A stretch of 64,000 nucleotides of DNA from Methyloversatilis universalis FAM5 (lineage in GTDB: Bacteria; Pseudomonadota; Gammaproteobacteria; Burkholderiales; Rhodocyclaceae). The stretch covers positions 1-64,000 of the forward strand of contig NZ_AFHG01000059.1 of the NCBI RefSeq assembly GCF_000214035.2. Reading direction: 5' to 3'. Positions 28,673-38,697 of the stretch are shown here, one piece after another. The notes under the pieces were generated by a model that saw only the letters and a list, made by a program, of their open reading frames with translations, was not told the origin of the DNA and made no database searches. Both the position numbers and the translations under genes were made by a program. Every line of letters begins with the position of its first letter. Within the stretch, counting starts at the first letter, position 1.

Positions 28673-29458
28673 ATGATGCAAGCCGACAAGATCCAGCGCT
28701 ACGGCGACGAGCTGTACGCCGCGCTCACCACCCGCGAAACCGTGGCGCCGCTGACCAGCCGCGAGCCGGACATCACGATCGAGGATGCCTATCACATCCA
28801 GCAGCGCATGATTGCGCGCCGGCTCGACGCCGGCGAGCGCATCGTCGGCAAGAAGATCGGCGTCACCTCGAAAGTCGTGCAGAACATGCTGAATGTGCAC
28901 CAGCCGGACTTCGGCTACCTGCTCGACGGCATGATCTACAACGAGGGCGAGTCGATCGCCGCAAACTCGCTGATCCAGCCGCGCGCCGAAGGAGAGATCG
29001 CCTTCATCCTCAAGCACGACATCATGGGCCCGGGCGTCACCGGCGCCGACGTGCTGCGCGCCACCGAGTGCGTGATGCCCTGCTTCGAAATCGTCGATTC
29101 GCGCATCACCGACTGGAAGATCCGCATCCAGGACACGGTGGCCGACAACGCCTCCTGCGGCGTGTTCGTGCTCGGCGACCGCGCGGTGTCGCCGCGCAAT
29201 CTCGACCTCGGCCTGTGCGGCATGGTGCTGGAGCTGAACGGCGACATCGTCGGCACCGGTGCCGGCGCGGCCGCCCTCGGCCATCCGGTCAACGCTGTCG
29301 TCTGGCTCGCCAACACGCTGGGCCGGCTTGGCATTCCGCTCAAGGCTGGTGAAGTGATCCTGTCCGGTTCGCTCGCCGCCCTCATTCCGGTCAAGGCGGG
29401 CGATAGTCTGCGCATCGCCATCGGCGGCCTTGGCGGCTGCTCGGTGCGTTTCGTCTAG
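28673..29458 (+). CDS. dmpE: 2-Hydroxypent-2,4-dienoate hydratase
   Basis: Adds water to the dienoate to give 4-hydroxy-2-oxovalerate. The 261-residue protein has the hydratase/decarboxylase fold: GKKIGVTSKVVQNMLNVHQP, then RAEGEIAFILKHDI, FEIVDSRITDWKI and TGAGAAALGHPVNAVVWLAN. It is a paralogue of the decarboxylase at 32059; the partner assignment follows from sequence features such as NMLNVHQPDFGYL and from gene order. Confidence 0.93.
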   Translation: MMQADKIQRYGDELYAALTTRETVAPLTSREPDITIEDAYHIQQRMIARRLDAGERIVGKKIGVTSKVVQNMLNVHQPDFGYLLDGMIYNEGESIAANSLIQPRAEGEIAFILKHDIMGPGVTGADVLRATECVMPCFEIVDSRITDWKIRIQDTVADNASCGVFVLGDRAVSPRNLDLGLCGMVLELNGDIVGTGAGAAALGHPVNAVVWLANTLGRLGIPLKAGEVILSGSLAALIPVKAGDSLRIAIGGLGGCSVRFV

Positions 29459-29468
29459 GACCGACGCC

Positions 29469-30083
29469 ATGGCACGCATCGCGCCCCTGCCGATCGAGTC
29501 TACGCCGGACATGGCGGCCGACTTCGCCTTCTTCGGGCGCACGCTGGGCTTCGTGCCGAACAGCCTGCGCACGATGGCGTATCGGCCGGCGCTGGCGAAG
29601 GGCCTGATCGCGCTGAGCCGCGGTGTGTACGACCCGGCGGGCGAGGTCGATCTGGGTTTCAAGCGCCTGATCGGTCACGTCGCCAGCATGGCGGCCGGCT
29701 GCCTGTACTGCCGTGCGCATACCGCCACCAGCGCGCTGCGCCACGGCGTTGCCGCGGAAAAGATGGCGGCCATCGCCGACTACCGGACCAGCCCGCTGTT
29801 CTCCGATGCCGAACGCGTGGCACTCGATTTCGCGCTGGCTGCCGCCAGCCAGCCGAACGACGTGAGCGACGCACTGTTCGCCGGTCTGCGCGCGCACTGG
29901 AGCGAAGGCCAGATCGTCGAGCTGCTCGGCGTGATCGCGCTCTTTGGCTTCTTCAACCGCTGGAACGATTCACTGGCAACGACGCTTGAGTCCGAGCCCC
30001 TTCAAACCGCTGGCAGCGTGCTCGCGAACACCGGCTGGACGGCCGGCAAGCACGCCGCCGGAGACGAGGACACCCCCGCATGA
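29469..30083 (+). CDS. AhpD/carboxymuconolactone decarboxylase-like protein
   Basis: A 204-residue member of the AhpD-like superfamily with the redox motif Cys78-x-x-Cys81-x-x-His84 ([12 protein letters not shown]). Members act as alkylhydroperoxidases or are of unknown function. The gene sits between the hydratase and the acetaldehyde dehydrogenase, where the classical dmp operon has none. Its stop overlaps the next ATG by four bases (ATGA), so it is fully built into the operon. A role in removing organic peroxides formed during ring cleavage is a guess. Confidence 0.85.
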   Translation: MARIAPLPIESTPDMAADFAFFGRTLGFVPNSLRTMAYRPALAKGLIALSRGVYDPAGEVDLGFKRLIGHVASMAAGCLYCRAHTATSALRHGVAAEKMAAIADYRTSPLFSDAERVALDFALAAASQPNDVSDALFAGLRAHWSEGQIVELLGVIALFGFFNRWNDSLATTLESEPLQTAGSVLANTGWTAGKHAAGDEDTPA

Positions 30084-30997
30084 ACAAGATCAAGTGTGCA
30101 TTGATCGGGCCGGGCAACATCGGCACCGACCTGCTTTACAAGCTGAAGCGCAGCCCGGTGCTGGAGCCGGTGTGGATGGTGGGCATCGACCCGGCGTCGG
30201 AAGGTCTGGCGCGCGCCCGCGACATGGGCATCAAGACCACCAGCGACGGCGTCGATGGCCTGCTGCCGCACGTGAAAGCCGATGGCATACAGATTGCCTT
30301 CGACGCCACCAGCGCCTATGTGCATGCCGAGAACTCGCGCAAGCTCAATGCGCTGGGCGTGATGATGATTGACCTGACGCCCGCCGCCATCGGCCCCTTC
30401 TGCGTGCCGCCGGTGAACCTGAAGGAACACGTCGGCAAGCGCGAGATGAACGTGAACATGGTCACCTGCGGTGGCCAGGCGACGATCCCGATGGTGGCGG
30501 CGGTGAGTCGTGTGCAGCCGGTGAGCTACGGCGAGATCGTCGCCACCGTGTCCAGCCGCTCGGTCGGTCCGGGCACGCGCAAGAACATCGACGAATTCAC
30601 CCGCACCACCTCGGGCGCCATCGAGCGCGTCGGCGGCGCGGCGAAGGGCAAGGCCATCATCGTGATCAACCCGGCCGAGCCGCCGCTGATCATGCGTGAC
30701 ACCATCCACTGCATCACCGAATCGGCGCCGCGCGCGGCCGAGATCGAGGAATCGGTGCACGACATGATCCGCCAGGTGCAGGCCTATGTGCCGGGCTACC
30801 GCCTGGTCAATGGCCCGGTGATCGACATGGACACCCACCGCGTGTCCATCTTCATGGAGGTCGCCGGCCTCGGCGACTACCTGCCGAAGTACGCCGGCAA
30901 TCTCGACATCATGACCGCCGCCGCCGCGCGCACGGCCGAGATGTTCGCCGAAGAAATCCTCAACGGCTCGCTCTCGCTCGAGCCCGTCCCCGCTTGA
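30080..30997 (+). CDS. dmpF: Acetaldehyde dehydrogenase (acylating)
   Basis: Converts acetaldehyde to acetyl-CoA and forms a channelling complex with the aldolase encoded next. The 305-residue protein has an NAD-binding start ([16 protein letters not shown]) and the acyl-forming Cys130 in [11 protein letters not shown]. The C-terminal [15 protein letters not shown] is typical. The ATG overlaps the previous stop. Confidence 0.96.
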   Translation: MNKIKCALIGPGNIGTDLLYKLKRSPVLEPVWMVGIDPASEGLARARDMGIKTTSDGVDGLLPHVKADGIQIAFDATSAYVHAENSRKLNALGVMMIDLTPAAIGPFCVPPVNLKEHVGKREMNVNMVTCGGQATIPMVAAVSRVQPVSYGEIVATVSSRSVGPGTRKNIDEFTRTTSGAIERVGGAAKGKAIIVINPAEPPLIMRDTIHCITESAPRAAEIEESVHDMIRQVQAYVPGYRLVNGPVIDMDTHRVSIFMEVAGLGDYLPKYAGNLDIMTAAAARTAEMFAEEILNGSLSLEPVPA

Positions 30998-31014
30998 GCG
31001 CAAAGGACACGACC

Positions 31015-32055
31015 ATGAATCTCAAGGGCAAGAAGGTCACGCTGCACGACAACACGCTGCGCGACGGCATGCATCCGAAGCGCCACCAGATCACGCTGGA
31101 CCAGATGCTGGCGGTGGCACGCGGCCTCGACGAGGCGGGCATGCCGCTGATCGAGGTCACTCACGGCGACGGTCTCGGTGGTGCCTCGGTGAATTACGGC
31201 TTCCCGCTGCACAGCGACGAGGAGTACCTCTCCACTGTCATTCCGGCGATGAAGAACACCAAGGTGTCGGCGCTGCTGCTGCCGGGCATCGGCACCGTCG
31301 ATCACCTGCGCATGGCGCACGAGCTGGGCGTGCACACGATACGGGTGGCCACCCACTGTACCGAAGCCGACGTGTCGGAACAGCACATCGGTCTGGCGCG
31401 CAAGCTTGGCATGGACACCGTGGGCTTCCTGATGATGGCCCACATGATCGAGCCGGAAAAGCTGGTCGCGCAGGCCAGGCTGATGGAAAGCTACGGCGCC
31501 AACTGCGTGTACGTGACCGACTCCGCCGGCTACATGCTGCCGGACGACGTGAGCGCGCGCGTCAGCGCGGTGCGCCACGCATTGAAGCCGGAAACCGAGA
31601 TCGGCTTCCACGGCCATCACAACATGTCGATGGGCGTGTCGAACTCGCTGGCGGCGATCGAGGCCGGTGCGAACCGCATCGACGGCTCGACCAACGGGCT
31701 GGGTGCCGGTGCCGGCAACACGCCGCTGGAGGTGTTCGTTGCGGTCGCCAACCGGATGGGCATTGAAACCGGCGTCGATCTGTACCGCATCATGGACGTG
31801 GCCGAAGACCTGGTGCTGCCGATGATGGAGCACCTGGTGCGCATCGACCGCGATTCGCTGACGCTGGGCTATGCCGGCGTCTATTCCTCCTTCCTGCTGT
31901 TCGCCAAGCGCGCCGGCGCCAAGTACGGCATCGCGCCGCGCGACATCCTGATGGAGCTCGGTCGCCGCGGCATGGTGGGCGGGCAGGAGGACATGATCGA
32001 GGACACCGCGATCACGATGGCGCGCGAGCGGGCGACCGCGGCGGCGGAGGGCTGA
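31015..32055 (+). CDS. dmpG: 4-Hydroxy-2-oxovalerate aldolase
   Basis: Splits 4-hydroxy-2-oxovalerate into pyruvate and acetaldehyde. It is a 346-residue DRE-TIM aldolase with the motif [15 protein letters not shown], the metal-binding [15 protein letters not shown] and the C-terminal communication domain for DmpF. AAGGA precedes ATG 31015; an in-frame GTG-type start at 30994 overlaps the previous gene and is less likely. Confidence 0.96.
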   Translation: MNLKGKKVTLHDNTLRDGMHPKRHQITLDQMLAVARGLDEAGMPLIEVTHGDGLGGASVNYGFPLHSDEEYLSTVIPAMKNTKVSALLLPGIGTVDHLRMAHELGVHTIRVATHCTEADVSEQHIGLARKLGMDTVGFLMMAHMIEPEKLVAQARLMESYGANCVYVTDSAGYMLPDDVSARVSAVRHALKPETEIGFHGHHNMSMGVSNSLAAIEAGANRIDGSTNGLGAGAGNTPLEVFVAVANRMGIETGVDLYRIMDVAEDLVLPMMEHLVRIDRDSLTLGYAGVYSSFLLFAKRAGAKYGIAPRDILMELGRRGMVGGQEDMIEDTAITMARERATAAAEG

Positions 32056-32058
32056 ACG

Positions 32059-32847
32059 ATGAACCTCGACCGCACCACCATCGCGCTGCTCGCCGAGCGC
32101 CTCGAAAACTGCGAGCTGGAAGCCCGCGACACCACCAAGATCACCGACGACCACCCGGACATGGACTGGGAGGACGCCTATGCGGTGCAGGACGCGATAC
32201 GCGCCCGCAAGCTGGCACGCGGTGCACGCATCGTCGGCCTGAAGGCGGGACTCACCTCACGCGCCAAGATGAAGCAGATGGGCGTCGAAGACCCGGTGTT
32301 CGGCTTCCTGGTCGATGACTTCGCGGTCGCCGACGGTGGCGACATCGTGACGTCGAAGCTCATCCACCCCAAGGTCGAGCCGGAGATCGCCTTCGTCACC
32401 AAGGCGCCGCTGAAAGGCCCGGGCTGCCACATCGCGGCCGTGCTCGCCGCCACCGACTTCGTGGTGCCGGCCATCGAAATCATCGATTCGCGCTACCGCG
32501 ACTTCAAGTTCGACCTGAAGAGCGTGGTCGCCGACAACTGCTCGTCGTCGCGCTTCGTGGTCGGCGGCACCGCCACGCCGGTCGAAGGCCTGGACCTGCG
32601 CACGCTGGGCGTGGTGCTGGAGAAGAACGGCCAGCCGGTGGCGCTCGGCGCCGGTGCCGCAGTGCTCGGCCACCCGGCGGCGGCCATCGCCATGCTGGCC
32701 AACATGCTGGGCCGGCGCGGCGAAGAGATCCCGGCCGGCACGCTCATCCTGTCCGGCGGCATCACCGAGGCGGTCGCGGTGGCCGCCGGCGACAGCGTGA
32801 GCCTGCGCATCCAGTCGCTGGGTTCGACCAGCGTGCGTTTCGTCTGA
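32059..32847 (+). CDS. dmpH: 4-Oxalocrotonate decarboxylase
   Basis: Decarboxylates 2-oxohex-3-enedioate to the dienoate in the oxidative branch, forming a complex with the hydratase. The 262-residue protein shares the hydratase fold: LKAGLTSRAKMKQMGVEDPV, PKVEPEIAFVTKAPL, IEIIDSRYRDFKFDLKSVV and LGAGAAVLGHPAAAIAMLAN. It starts 3 bp after the aldolase stop. Confidence 0.94.
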   Translation: MNLDRTTIALLAERLENCELEARDTTKITDDHPDMDWEDAYAVQDAIRARKLARGARIVGLKAGLTSRAKMKQMGVEDPVFGFLVDDFAVADGGDIVTSKLIHPKVEPEIAFVTKAPLKGPGCHIAAVLAATDFVVPAIEIIDSRYRDFKFDLKSVVADNCSSSRFVVGGTATPVEGLDLRTLGVVLEKNGQPVALGAGAAVLGHPAAAIAMLANMLGRRGEEIPAGTLILSGGITEAVAVAAGDSVSLRIQSLGSTSVRFV

Positions 32848-32878
32848 CCGCCCTTCGCTTTCCCTGGAGACATGAACC

Positions 32879-33070
32879 ATGCCATTCGCACAGATCAACC
32901 TGATCGAAGGCCGGACCGAGGACCAGAAGCGCGCCGTCATCGAGAAGGTGACGCAGGCGCTGGTCGAGGCGGTCGGCGCACCGCGTGAAACCGTGCGCGT
33001 GATGATCGTCGAGGTGCCGAAGTCCCACTGGGGCATCGGCGGCGTCAGCGCCAAGGACCTCGGGCGCTAG
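32879..33070 (+). CDS. dmpI: 4-Oxalocrotonate tautomerase
   Basis: A 63-residue enzyme that isomerises 2-hydroxymuconate, with Pro1 (after Met removal) as the catalytic base and the conserved PFAQINLIEGRTEDQKRAVI start and a conserved basic residue at position 39 region (VRVMIVEV). CCTGGAGA lies before the ATG. A 6-bp stem (CCCGGC at 33106, GCCGGG at 33118) follows without a T-run, so transcription may continue into the envelope genes. Confidence 0.95.
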   Translation: MPFAQINLIEGRTEDQKRAVIEKVTQALVEAVGAPRETVRVMIVEVPKSHWGIGGVSAKDLGR

Positions 33071-33139
33071 CCACCGCAGCCACCCCCCCCAATCCCGATT
33101 GATGACCCGGCCGCAGAGCCGGGCAAGGAGGAGAAACAC

Positions 33140-34120
33140 ATGAACCATTATGGATTCAGGGCGCTGGCCGTCTGTGCCGCGCTTGCCTCACTCGCCAGCG
33201 GCTGCACCCAGGCGCCCGACCTGAGCGCCGCGCGCGCCGAGGCGCAGAAACCGGTGCAGCGCTACGACAGCATCCAGGCGCTGGCCGCCCACGGCGACAG
33301 GGTGGTCGCCGGCACCCGCAGCGGTGCGGTGCTGGTGTCGGCCGATGGCGGGCAGAGCTGGCAGCGCGAAGCGCTGGCCGGGCCGTCGTCCATCACCGGC
33401 ATCGACGTGTGCCCGGACGGCCGCTTCATCGCCATCGATTTCTACCGCAAGCTGTGGACCGCCGACGCGAAGCTGTCCGGCTGGACCGCACTGCCGCTGG
33501 AGGCGCCGCACACCGCGCTGGCGGTGCACTGCGACCGCCAGGGTCGCTGGTGGGTGGCCGGCACCGGCGCGCTCATCGTGCGCAGCGATGACCAGGGCAA
33601 GAGCTGGGTCAGGACCGACCTGCAGGAGGATCTGCAGATCACCACGCTGCAGATGGTCGATGAGCAGAACGGCTTCGCGACCGGTGAATTCGGCACCGTG
33701 GTGGTCACCACCGACGGCGGCGACACGTGGACGAAGCGTGGCGCGCTGCCCGCCGAGTTCTATCCCTACGCAGCGCTGTTCGTGTCGGCCACCGAAGGCT
33801 GGGTCAGCGGTCTGGCCGGCCAGCTGGTGCATACCACCGACGGCGGTCTCACCTGGCAGGCGCAGGTGAATCGCGCCGGTGCGCCGCTGTACCGCATTTT
33901 CATGCACGCCGGCACACCGCATGCGGTAGGCGCCGGTGGCGCCGTGGTCAGGCTGCAGGGCGACGAGTGGATCGCGGTGGCCTATCCGGACGCGCGACCG
34001 GTACCGCTGGCCGCGGGCGTCTCGGTTGCCTCGAACAACACCCTTCTGATCGGCGGGCCCGGTGGCCTGCTGCGTGCCGTGACTGACAGCGGCGCGTCCA
34101 AACCCGGAGCAGCCCAATGA
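33140..34120 (+). CDS. YCF48/BNR-repeat lipoprotein
   Basis: A 326-residue protein with a lipobox (ASLASGC, Cys22) and beta-propeller BNR/YCF48-like repeats: SADGGQSWQREAL, SDDQGKSWVRTDL, TTDGGDTWTKRGAL and TTDGGLTWQAQV. It is probably anchored in the outer membrane facing the periplasm. The stop overlaps the RND gene start by four bases (ATGA). GGAGGAG lies 9 bases before the ATG. Homologous propellers are often encoded beside RND exporters and DUF1302/DUF1329 proteins; the biochemical role is unknown. Confidence 0.85.
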   Translation: MNHYGFRALAVCAALASLASGCTQAPDLSAARAEAQKPVQRYDSIQALAAHGDRVVAGTRSGAVLVSADGGQSWQREALAGPSSITGIDVCPDGRFIAIDFYRKLWTADAKLSGWTALPLEAPHTALAVHCDRQGRWWVAGTGALIVRSDDQGKSWVRTDLQEDLQITTLQMVDEQNGFATGEFGTVVVTTDGGDTWTKRGALPAEFYPYAALFVSATEGWVSGLAGQLVHTTDGGLTWQAQVNRAGAPLYRIFMHAGTPHAVGAGGAVVRLQGDEWIAVAYPDARPVPLAAGVSVASNNTLLIGGPGGLLRAVTDSGASKPGAAQ

Positions 34121-36537
34121 TCGCCCCGATCCGCAAGTCCATCACCCACACGCTGCACAAGGCGGAAGGGTGGATCTTCGCCAATCCGAAGATCGTGCTC
34201 AGCATGATTTTCCTGGTCACGCTGGCCTTCGCCGCCGCGCTGCCCAAGCTGCGTATCTATTCCGATTTTTCCGACCTGCTGCCGCAGCAGCACCCCTACA
34301 TCCAGACCTACAACCGGATCAAGGAGAACTTCGGCGGCGCCAACATGATCGTGATGGCGATCGAGGTCGAGCAGGGCACCATTTTCAACAACGACACGCT
34401 GAAGCTGGTGAATGAGGCGACGCAGGGCGTCGACAACCTGCCCAGCGTGAACCACAACCTGGTGGCTTCGCTGACTCACCGTACCGCGCGCAAGGTGTTC
34501 CTGTCGCCCGAGGGCAGCTTCGTGTCGCAGCCCTACTACGACCCGGCGAAAGTCTATTCGGCGGACGAACTCGCGCAGATGCAGCGCGACGTGATCGCCA
34601 ACCCGAATCTGTACGGCCTCATGGTGTCGCCGGACTTCAAGGCCGCGCTGATCAAGGCGCAGCTCAACGAGAGCGACCTTGACTACGTGGCCACCTTCGC
34701 CGCGCTGCAGAAGGTGCGCGACACGCTGGCGCGCGACGGCCACAAGGTGCACGTGACCGGCAATCCGGTGCTGACCGGCTGGGTCTACACCTATCTCGAC
34801 CAGATCGTGCAGATCCTGGCCTGGACGCTGGCGCTGCTGGCGACGCTGCTCATCGTGTATTTCCGCCGCCTGTACGGCATCGCGCTGCCGCTGCTGGGCA
34901 TTGCGCTGTCGTCGATCTGGGGCCTGGGCTTCATGGCGCTGGCCGGCATCAACCTCGAACCGCTGTCGCTGCCCATTCCCTTTCTGATCGCCGCCCGCGC
35001 CACGTCGCACGGCGTGCAGCTGGTGGTGCGCTACTACGAAGAACTGGCCATCGTGAAGAACGGCAAGCAGGCGGCGCGCAATGCGCTGGACGCGCTGTTC
35101 CGCCCGGGGTCGCTGGCCATCATCGTCGATGCGGTCGGTATCGCGGTGCTGGTTCTTGGTGCCGCGCCCTTCAACTACAAGCTCGGTCTGGCTGCCGGCT
35201 TCTGGGGCTTCTCGGTCATCTTCACGGTGCACTTCATGGTGCCGCTGGCCCTCACCGTGCTGCCGCAGCCGAAAACGATGGAGAACGCCAACGAAGGTGT
35301 GCGCAACTTCCTCGGCAACGCGATGGCGCGTACCGGTGGTACCGACGGCGGCGCGCGCGCCATCCTGTTCGCGTCGCTCGCCTGCGTGGTGGTGGGCAGC
35401 TGGTATGTGGCCCACGTGCAGCTCGGCGAGTCGGAGCCGGGCAGTCCGCTGCTCAATCGCGACCACGACTACAACCTCTCCACCGCGGCGATCAACACGC
35501 TGTTCCCGGGCTCTGAAGAGCTGCACGTGGTCGCCCGCACCGAGGACAAGGGCGGCATCAAGCGGCCGGAGGTGCTGCAGGCGATCGAGCGCTTCCAGGC
35601 CCACATGCTGTCCGACCCGACGCTGGGCGGCGCACGCGCGCTGCCGGGCGTGGTGCGGGTGGTGAACCAGCTCACCCACAACGACGATCCGCGCTGGGCG
35701 CAGCTGCCGGACAACGCCGACGAAGTGGGTGGCCTGATGTTCGCCTATATGGCGTCCAGTCCCATTCCCGGCGCGCTGAAGGAGTACGTGAGCCCGGACG
35801 AGAACGAAGCCAACATGGTGTTCTTCTATAAGGACCACCAGGCGGACACCATCAACCGGGTGGTCGCGCTCGCCGAAGAGGGCAAGAAGCGCATCGAGGC
35901 CGAAGTGCCCGGCCTGAAGATCGAACTGGGCGGCGGCATCATCGGCGTCACCGCGGCGGCCAACCAGGCGCTGCACACCGACCACATGATCATCATTCCG
36001 GCGGTGATGCTGCTGGCTTTCTTCCTGGTGATGGCCTACTACCAGTCGCTGCACGCCGGCTGGCTGATGGTGCTGCCCATGCTGTTCGCCACCGTGATGA
36101 CCTATGCCTACATGGGCTGGGCCAACATCGGCATCAGCGTGAATACGGTGCCGGTGATCGCGGTGGGCGTCGGCGTCGGCATCGACTACGCGGTGTACTT
36201 CATGGACCGCATCCGCGAGGAGATGGCGGTCACCCGCAACATCCACCGCGCGGTGATCAATGCGGTCGCCACCACCGGCTACGCGGTGTCCTTCACCGCT
36301 GCGACGCTCATCGCCGGCGTCGTCATGTGGATCTTCATGTCCGACCTGCGCTTCCAGTCGGATGCCGCTGTCCTGCTCTCCTTCATGCTCATCGTCAATG
36401 CGCTGGCCGCGATGCTCATCGTGCCGGCCTGGTGCGTGGTGTTCCGCCCGCACTTCGTGGTGGCCGCCCACTACGACGAGGACGGCGTGCTGGAAGAGGA
36501 CGACGCACCGCGCGAGATCGCCCGCGCAGCGGCCTGA
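34117..36537 (+). CDS. RND-superfamily (MMPL-type) exporter
   Basis: An 806-residue inner-membrane protein with the two-fold repeat of RND transporters: a first membrane helix at about 28-46, a large periplasmic loop (50-225), a block of helices at about 230-380 (including RRLYGIALPLLGIALSSIWG), another helix near 415, a second loop, and a final block at about 625-790 (GVGVGIDYAVYFMDRIREEM). This is the stand-alone MMPL/HpnN-like type, without a membrane-fusion partner. It presumably moves a hydrophobic substrate driven by protons. It is part of a four-gene envelope set tied to the phenol operon. Confidence 0.88.
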   Translation: MIAPIRKSITHTLHKAEGWIFANPKIVLSMIFLVTLAFAAALPKLRIYSDFSDLLPQQHPYIQTYNRIKENFGGANMIVMAIEVEQGTIFNNDTLKLVNEATQGVDNLPSVNHNLVASLTHRTARKVFLSPEGSFVSQPYYDPAKVYSADELAQMQRDVIANPNLYGLMVSPDFKAALIKAQLNESDLDYVATFAALQKVRDTLARDGHKVHVTGNPVLTGWVYTYLDQIVQILAWTLALLATLLIVYFRRLYGIALPLLGIALSSIWGLGFMALAGINLEPLSLPIPFLIAARATSHGVQLVVRYYEELAIVKNGKQAARNALDALFRPGSLAIIVDAVGIAVLVLGAAPFNYKLGLAAGFWGFSVIFTVHFMVPLALTVLPQPKTMENANEGVRNFLGNAMARTGGTDGGARAILFASLACVVVGSWYVAHVQLGESEPGSPLLNRDHDYNLSTAAINTLFPGSEELHVVARTEDKGGIKRPEVLQAIERFQAHMLSDPTLGGARALPGVVRVVNQLTHNDDPRWAQLPDNADEVGGLMFAYMASSPIPGALKEYVSPDENEANMVFFYKDHQADTINRVVALAEEGKKRIEAEVPGLKIELGGGIIGVTAAANQALHTDHMIIIPAVMLLAFFLVMAYYQSLHAGWLMVLPMLFATVMTYAYMGWANIGISVNTVPVIAVGVGVGIDYAVYFMDRIREEMAVTRNIHRAVINAVATTGYAVSFTAATLIAGVVMWIFMSDLRFQSDAAVLLSFMLIVNALAAMLIVPAWCVVFRPHFVVAAHYDEDGVLEEDDAPREIARAAA

Positions 36538-36652
36538 TACCCGTTCGCACCGGCCTGGCCGGGCGGTCTGCCACCGCCCGCCGCCAGGACAGAGAGGTTT
36601 TTGCAGTGCCCCGGCAGGACAGACAAGCAGCACATAACGGAGGAGGAAGAAG

Positions 36653-38644
36653 GTGGATACACACAAGAAAAGAAGCCGCCTGTCGGCCCGCATCGGCCTC
36701 GGCGGCGCGCTGTGCGCCCTGATGTCGCTGGGCGCGACGGCGCAGGACAACCTGCCCGACCTGGGCAGCGGTGCCGACAAGTGGAAGGTGGATGTCTATT
36801 ACGAGAACGACACCCGCTTCCGCGGCAAGGACAACACCGGTCGCACGGTCGGGCTGTCCAAGTTCCGCAACACGGTGCAGGTGGAGGCAGACCGTCCGCT
36901 GTCCAACGGCTGGGAGTTCCACGGCGTGCTGCGCGGCACCTTCGACGGTGCCTACCGCATCAACGATGACCAGTTCGGCAAGGAGGCGGGCGGCGCCATC
37001 ACGCTCGACTCCACCACGCCGGGCGGCACGATAGCCAGTCCGCATGGCGGCGGCCCGATCAACCGGGTGTCGGTGAACGGTCTGGGCCTGGTGAACAACG
37101 TGTTCGGCTTCAACACCGGCGTCAATCCGAACGACGGCCTGCGTGTGCTCGGCGACCGCTGGCACGATGTCGAGGGCGGCGTGGCCTTCGGTGTGCCGGT
37201 GCGGCCCTGCGACTACGACAAGCGCGGGTGTACCGACTTTGGCGGCTACGGCGACCTGAAGCGCTCGGAGCTGGAATCCCCCGAATTCAACTCGCGCCTC
37301 GACTTCATCCGCGAGGCCTATGTGAAGAAGACCTTCGCGCTGGACGATCAGCGCTCGGTATTCGTCAAGATCGGCAAGCAGCAGGTGGTGTGGGGCCGTA
37401 CCGATCTGTTCCGCGTGCTCGACGTGATCAACCCGGTCGATTACTCGCGCAACAACATCTACGACGAGCTGGAGGACATCCGCATTCCGATGTGGATGGT
37501 GCAGGCCGAGTACCGCATGGGCGGCAGCGAGTCCATGCAGGAGCGCAACCTGCAGGTGGTGTGGAACTTCGACCAGTTCCGCGCCAACAACCTCGGTCAG
37601 TGCGGCTCGCCCAACGTCATCCTCGACGCGGGCTGCTTCTTCCGCGGCATGAAGAACCTGTGGGACAACGGCGGCACCGTGGCCAACTTCGCCAACGTGG
37701 CGCCCGGCACCTTCCTCGCCACCGACTTCGGTCCCGGCCAGATCGGCCTGAACGAGGTGAACCTGCCCGGCTGGAAGCTGAAGAACACCCAGCTCGGCGT
37801 GAAGTACGAAGGCGTGACCCAGGACGGCCTGTCCTTCTCGCTGAACGCGCTGACCTACCGTTCGCAGCTGCCCAGCCTGCGCGGCGCCAAGCGCTCCACC
37901 AATGCCTTCAACGGCGAGTTCCGCGATTACTGGCCCTACCTGATCTCGTTCGACATGTACTTCCCGCGGGTGAACCTGATCGGCGGTTCGATGGACTTCG
38001 AATGGGAAGCGGCGAACGCGGCGGTGCGCATCGAGGCGGCCTATACCAACGGCGAAGAGTTCGCGAACACCGCCAAGCCCGAGCTGTACTCGTCGAACGA
38101 CGTGTTCCGCGCGGTGATCGGCATCGACCGGCCCACCTTCATTCCCTTCATCAATCCGCGCCGCACCACGCTCATTTCCGGCCAGCTGTTCTACCAGCAC
38201 ATCTTCGATCACACGCTGCGTGACGGCCCGCTCGGCAAGGTGGGCATGCCCGACTGGGAAGACAACGTGATCGGTACGCTGCTGATCAAGGCCTTCCTGA
38301 ACAACGACCGGCTCAGCCCGCAGATCATCTTCGCGCACGACTTCCGCGCGCAGTCGACGGTAGCCGCACCGCAGGTGGAGTGGCTGCTCAGCGACAACCT
38401 GAAGTTCACGGTGGGCGCCAACGTGAAGTTCGGCAGCAACAACGACCGCTACAAGTTCGATGACTGCCGCGGCTGTAACCCCTGGCCGCCCTTCACCGCC
38501 GGCCCGAACTATCCGGGCAACGCTGCGCAGGCCTTCTCGCGCGGTCTGGGCGGGCTGGAACCGCTGGGACGCTTCCGTGCCGGCCCGATCGGCGCCGCCT
38601 GGGCCGAGGACGAAATCTTCGCCACCCTCCGCTACAAGTTCTGA
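36653..38644 (+). CDS. DUF1302 outer-membrane channel-like protein
   Basis: A 663-residue exported protein with signal peptide ending near LGATAQ. It has long alternating strand patterns, an aromatic final residue (ATLRYKF) and matches DUF1302, a family thought to form outer-membrane beta-barrels. Recognisable stretches are FRNTVQVEADRPLSNGWEFH and GKQQVVWGRTDLFRVLDVIN. It starts with GTG at 36653 after GGAGGAGG. It is found beside RND and DUF1329 genes; transport of a hydrophobic aromatic or lipid is inferred, not shown. Confidence 0.85.
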   Translation: MDTHKKRSRLSARIGLGGALCALMSLGATAQDNLPDLGSGADKWKVDVYYENDTRFRGKDNTGRTVGLSKFRNTVQVEADRPLSNGWEFHGVLRGTFDGAYRINDDQFGKEAGGAITLDSTTPGGTIASPHGGGPINRVSVNGLGLVNNVFGFNTGVNPNDGLRVLGDRWHDVEGGVAFGVPVRPCDYDKRGCTDFGGYGDLKRSELESPEFNSRLDFIREAYVKKTFALDDQRSVFVKIGKQQVVWGRTDLFRVLDVINPVDYSRNNIYDELEDIRIPMWMVQAEYRMGGSESMQERNLQVVWNFDQFRANNLGQCGSPNVILDAGCFFRGMKNLWDNGGTVANFANVAPGTFLATDFGPGQIGLNEVNLPGWKLKNTQLGVKYEGVTQDGLSFSLNALTYRSQLPSLRGAKRSTNAFNGEFRDYWPYLISFDMYFPRVNLIGGSMDFEWEAANAAVRIEAAYTNGEEFANTAKPELYSSNDVFRAVIGIDRPTFIPFINPRRTTLISGQLFYQHIFDHTLRDGPLGKVGMPDWEDNVIGTLLIKAFLNNDRLSPQIIFAHDFRAQSTVAAPQVEWLLSDNLKFTVGANVKFGSNNDRYKFDDCRGCNPWPPFTAGPNYPGNAAQAFSRGLGGLEPLGRFRAGPIGAAWAEDEIFATLRYKF

Positions 38645-38697
38645 CCTTCAACCGCACAGCCGGGGCGGCCCGCCCCGGCGCATCAGGAGACGCACGC

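Noticed and set aside
36538-36652. Possible promoter before the DUF1302 gene
   Set aside because: No -35/-10 or -24/-12 pair of useful quality; only a strong ribosome-binding site is visible.
33982-36780. Minus-strand frame of 932 codons
   Set aside because: Antisense shadow of the RND gene; low-complexity His/Arg/Gln composition.
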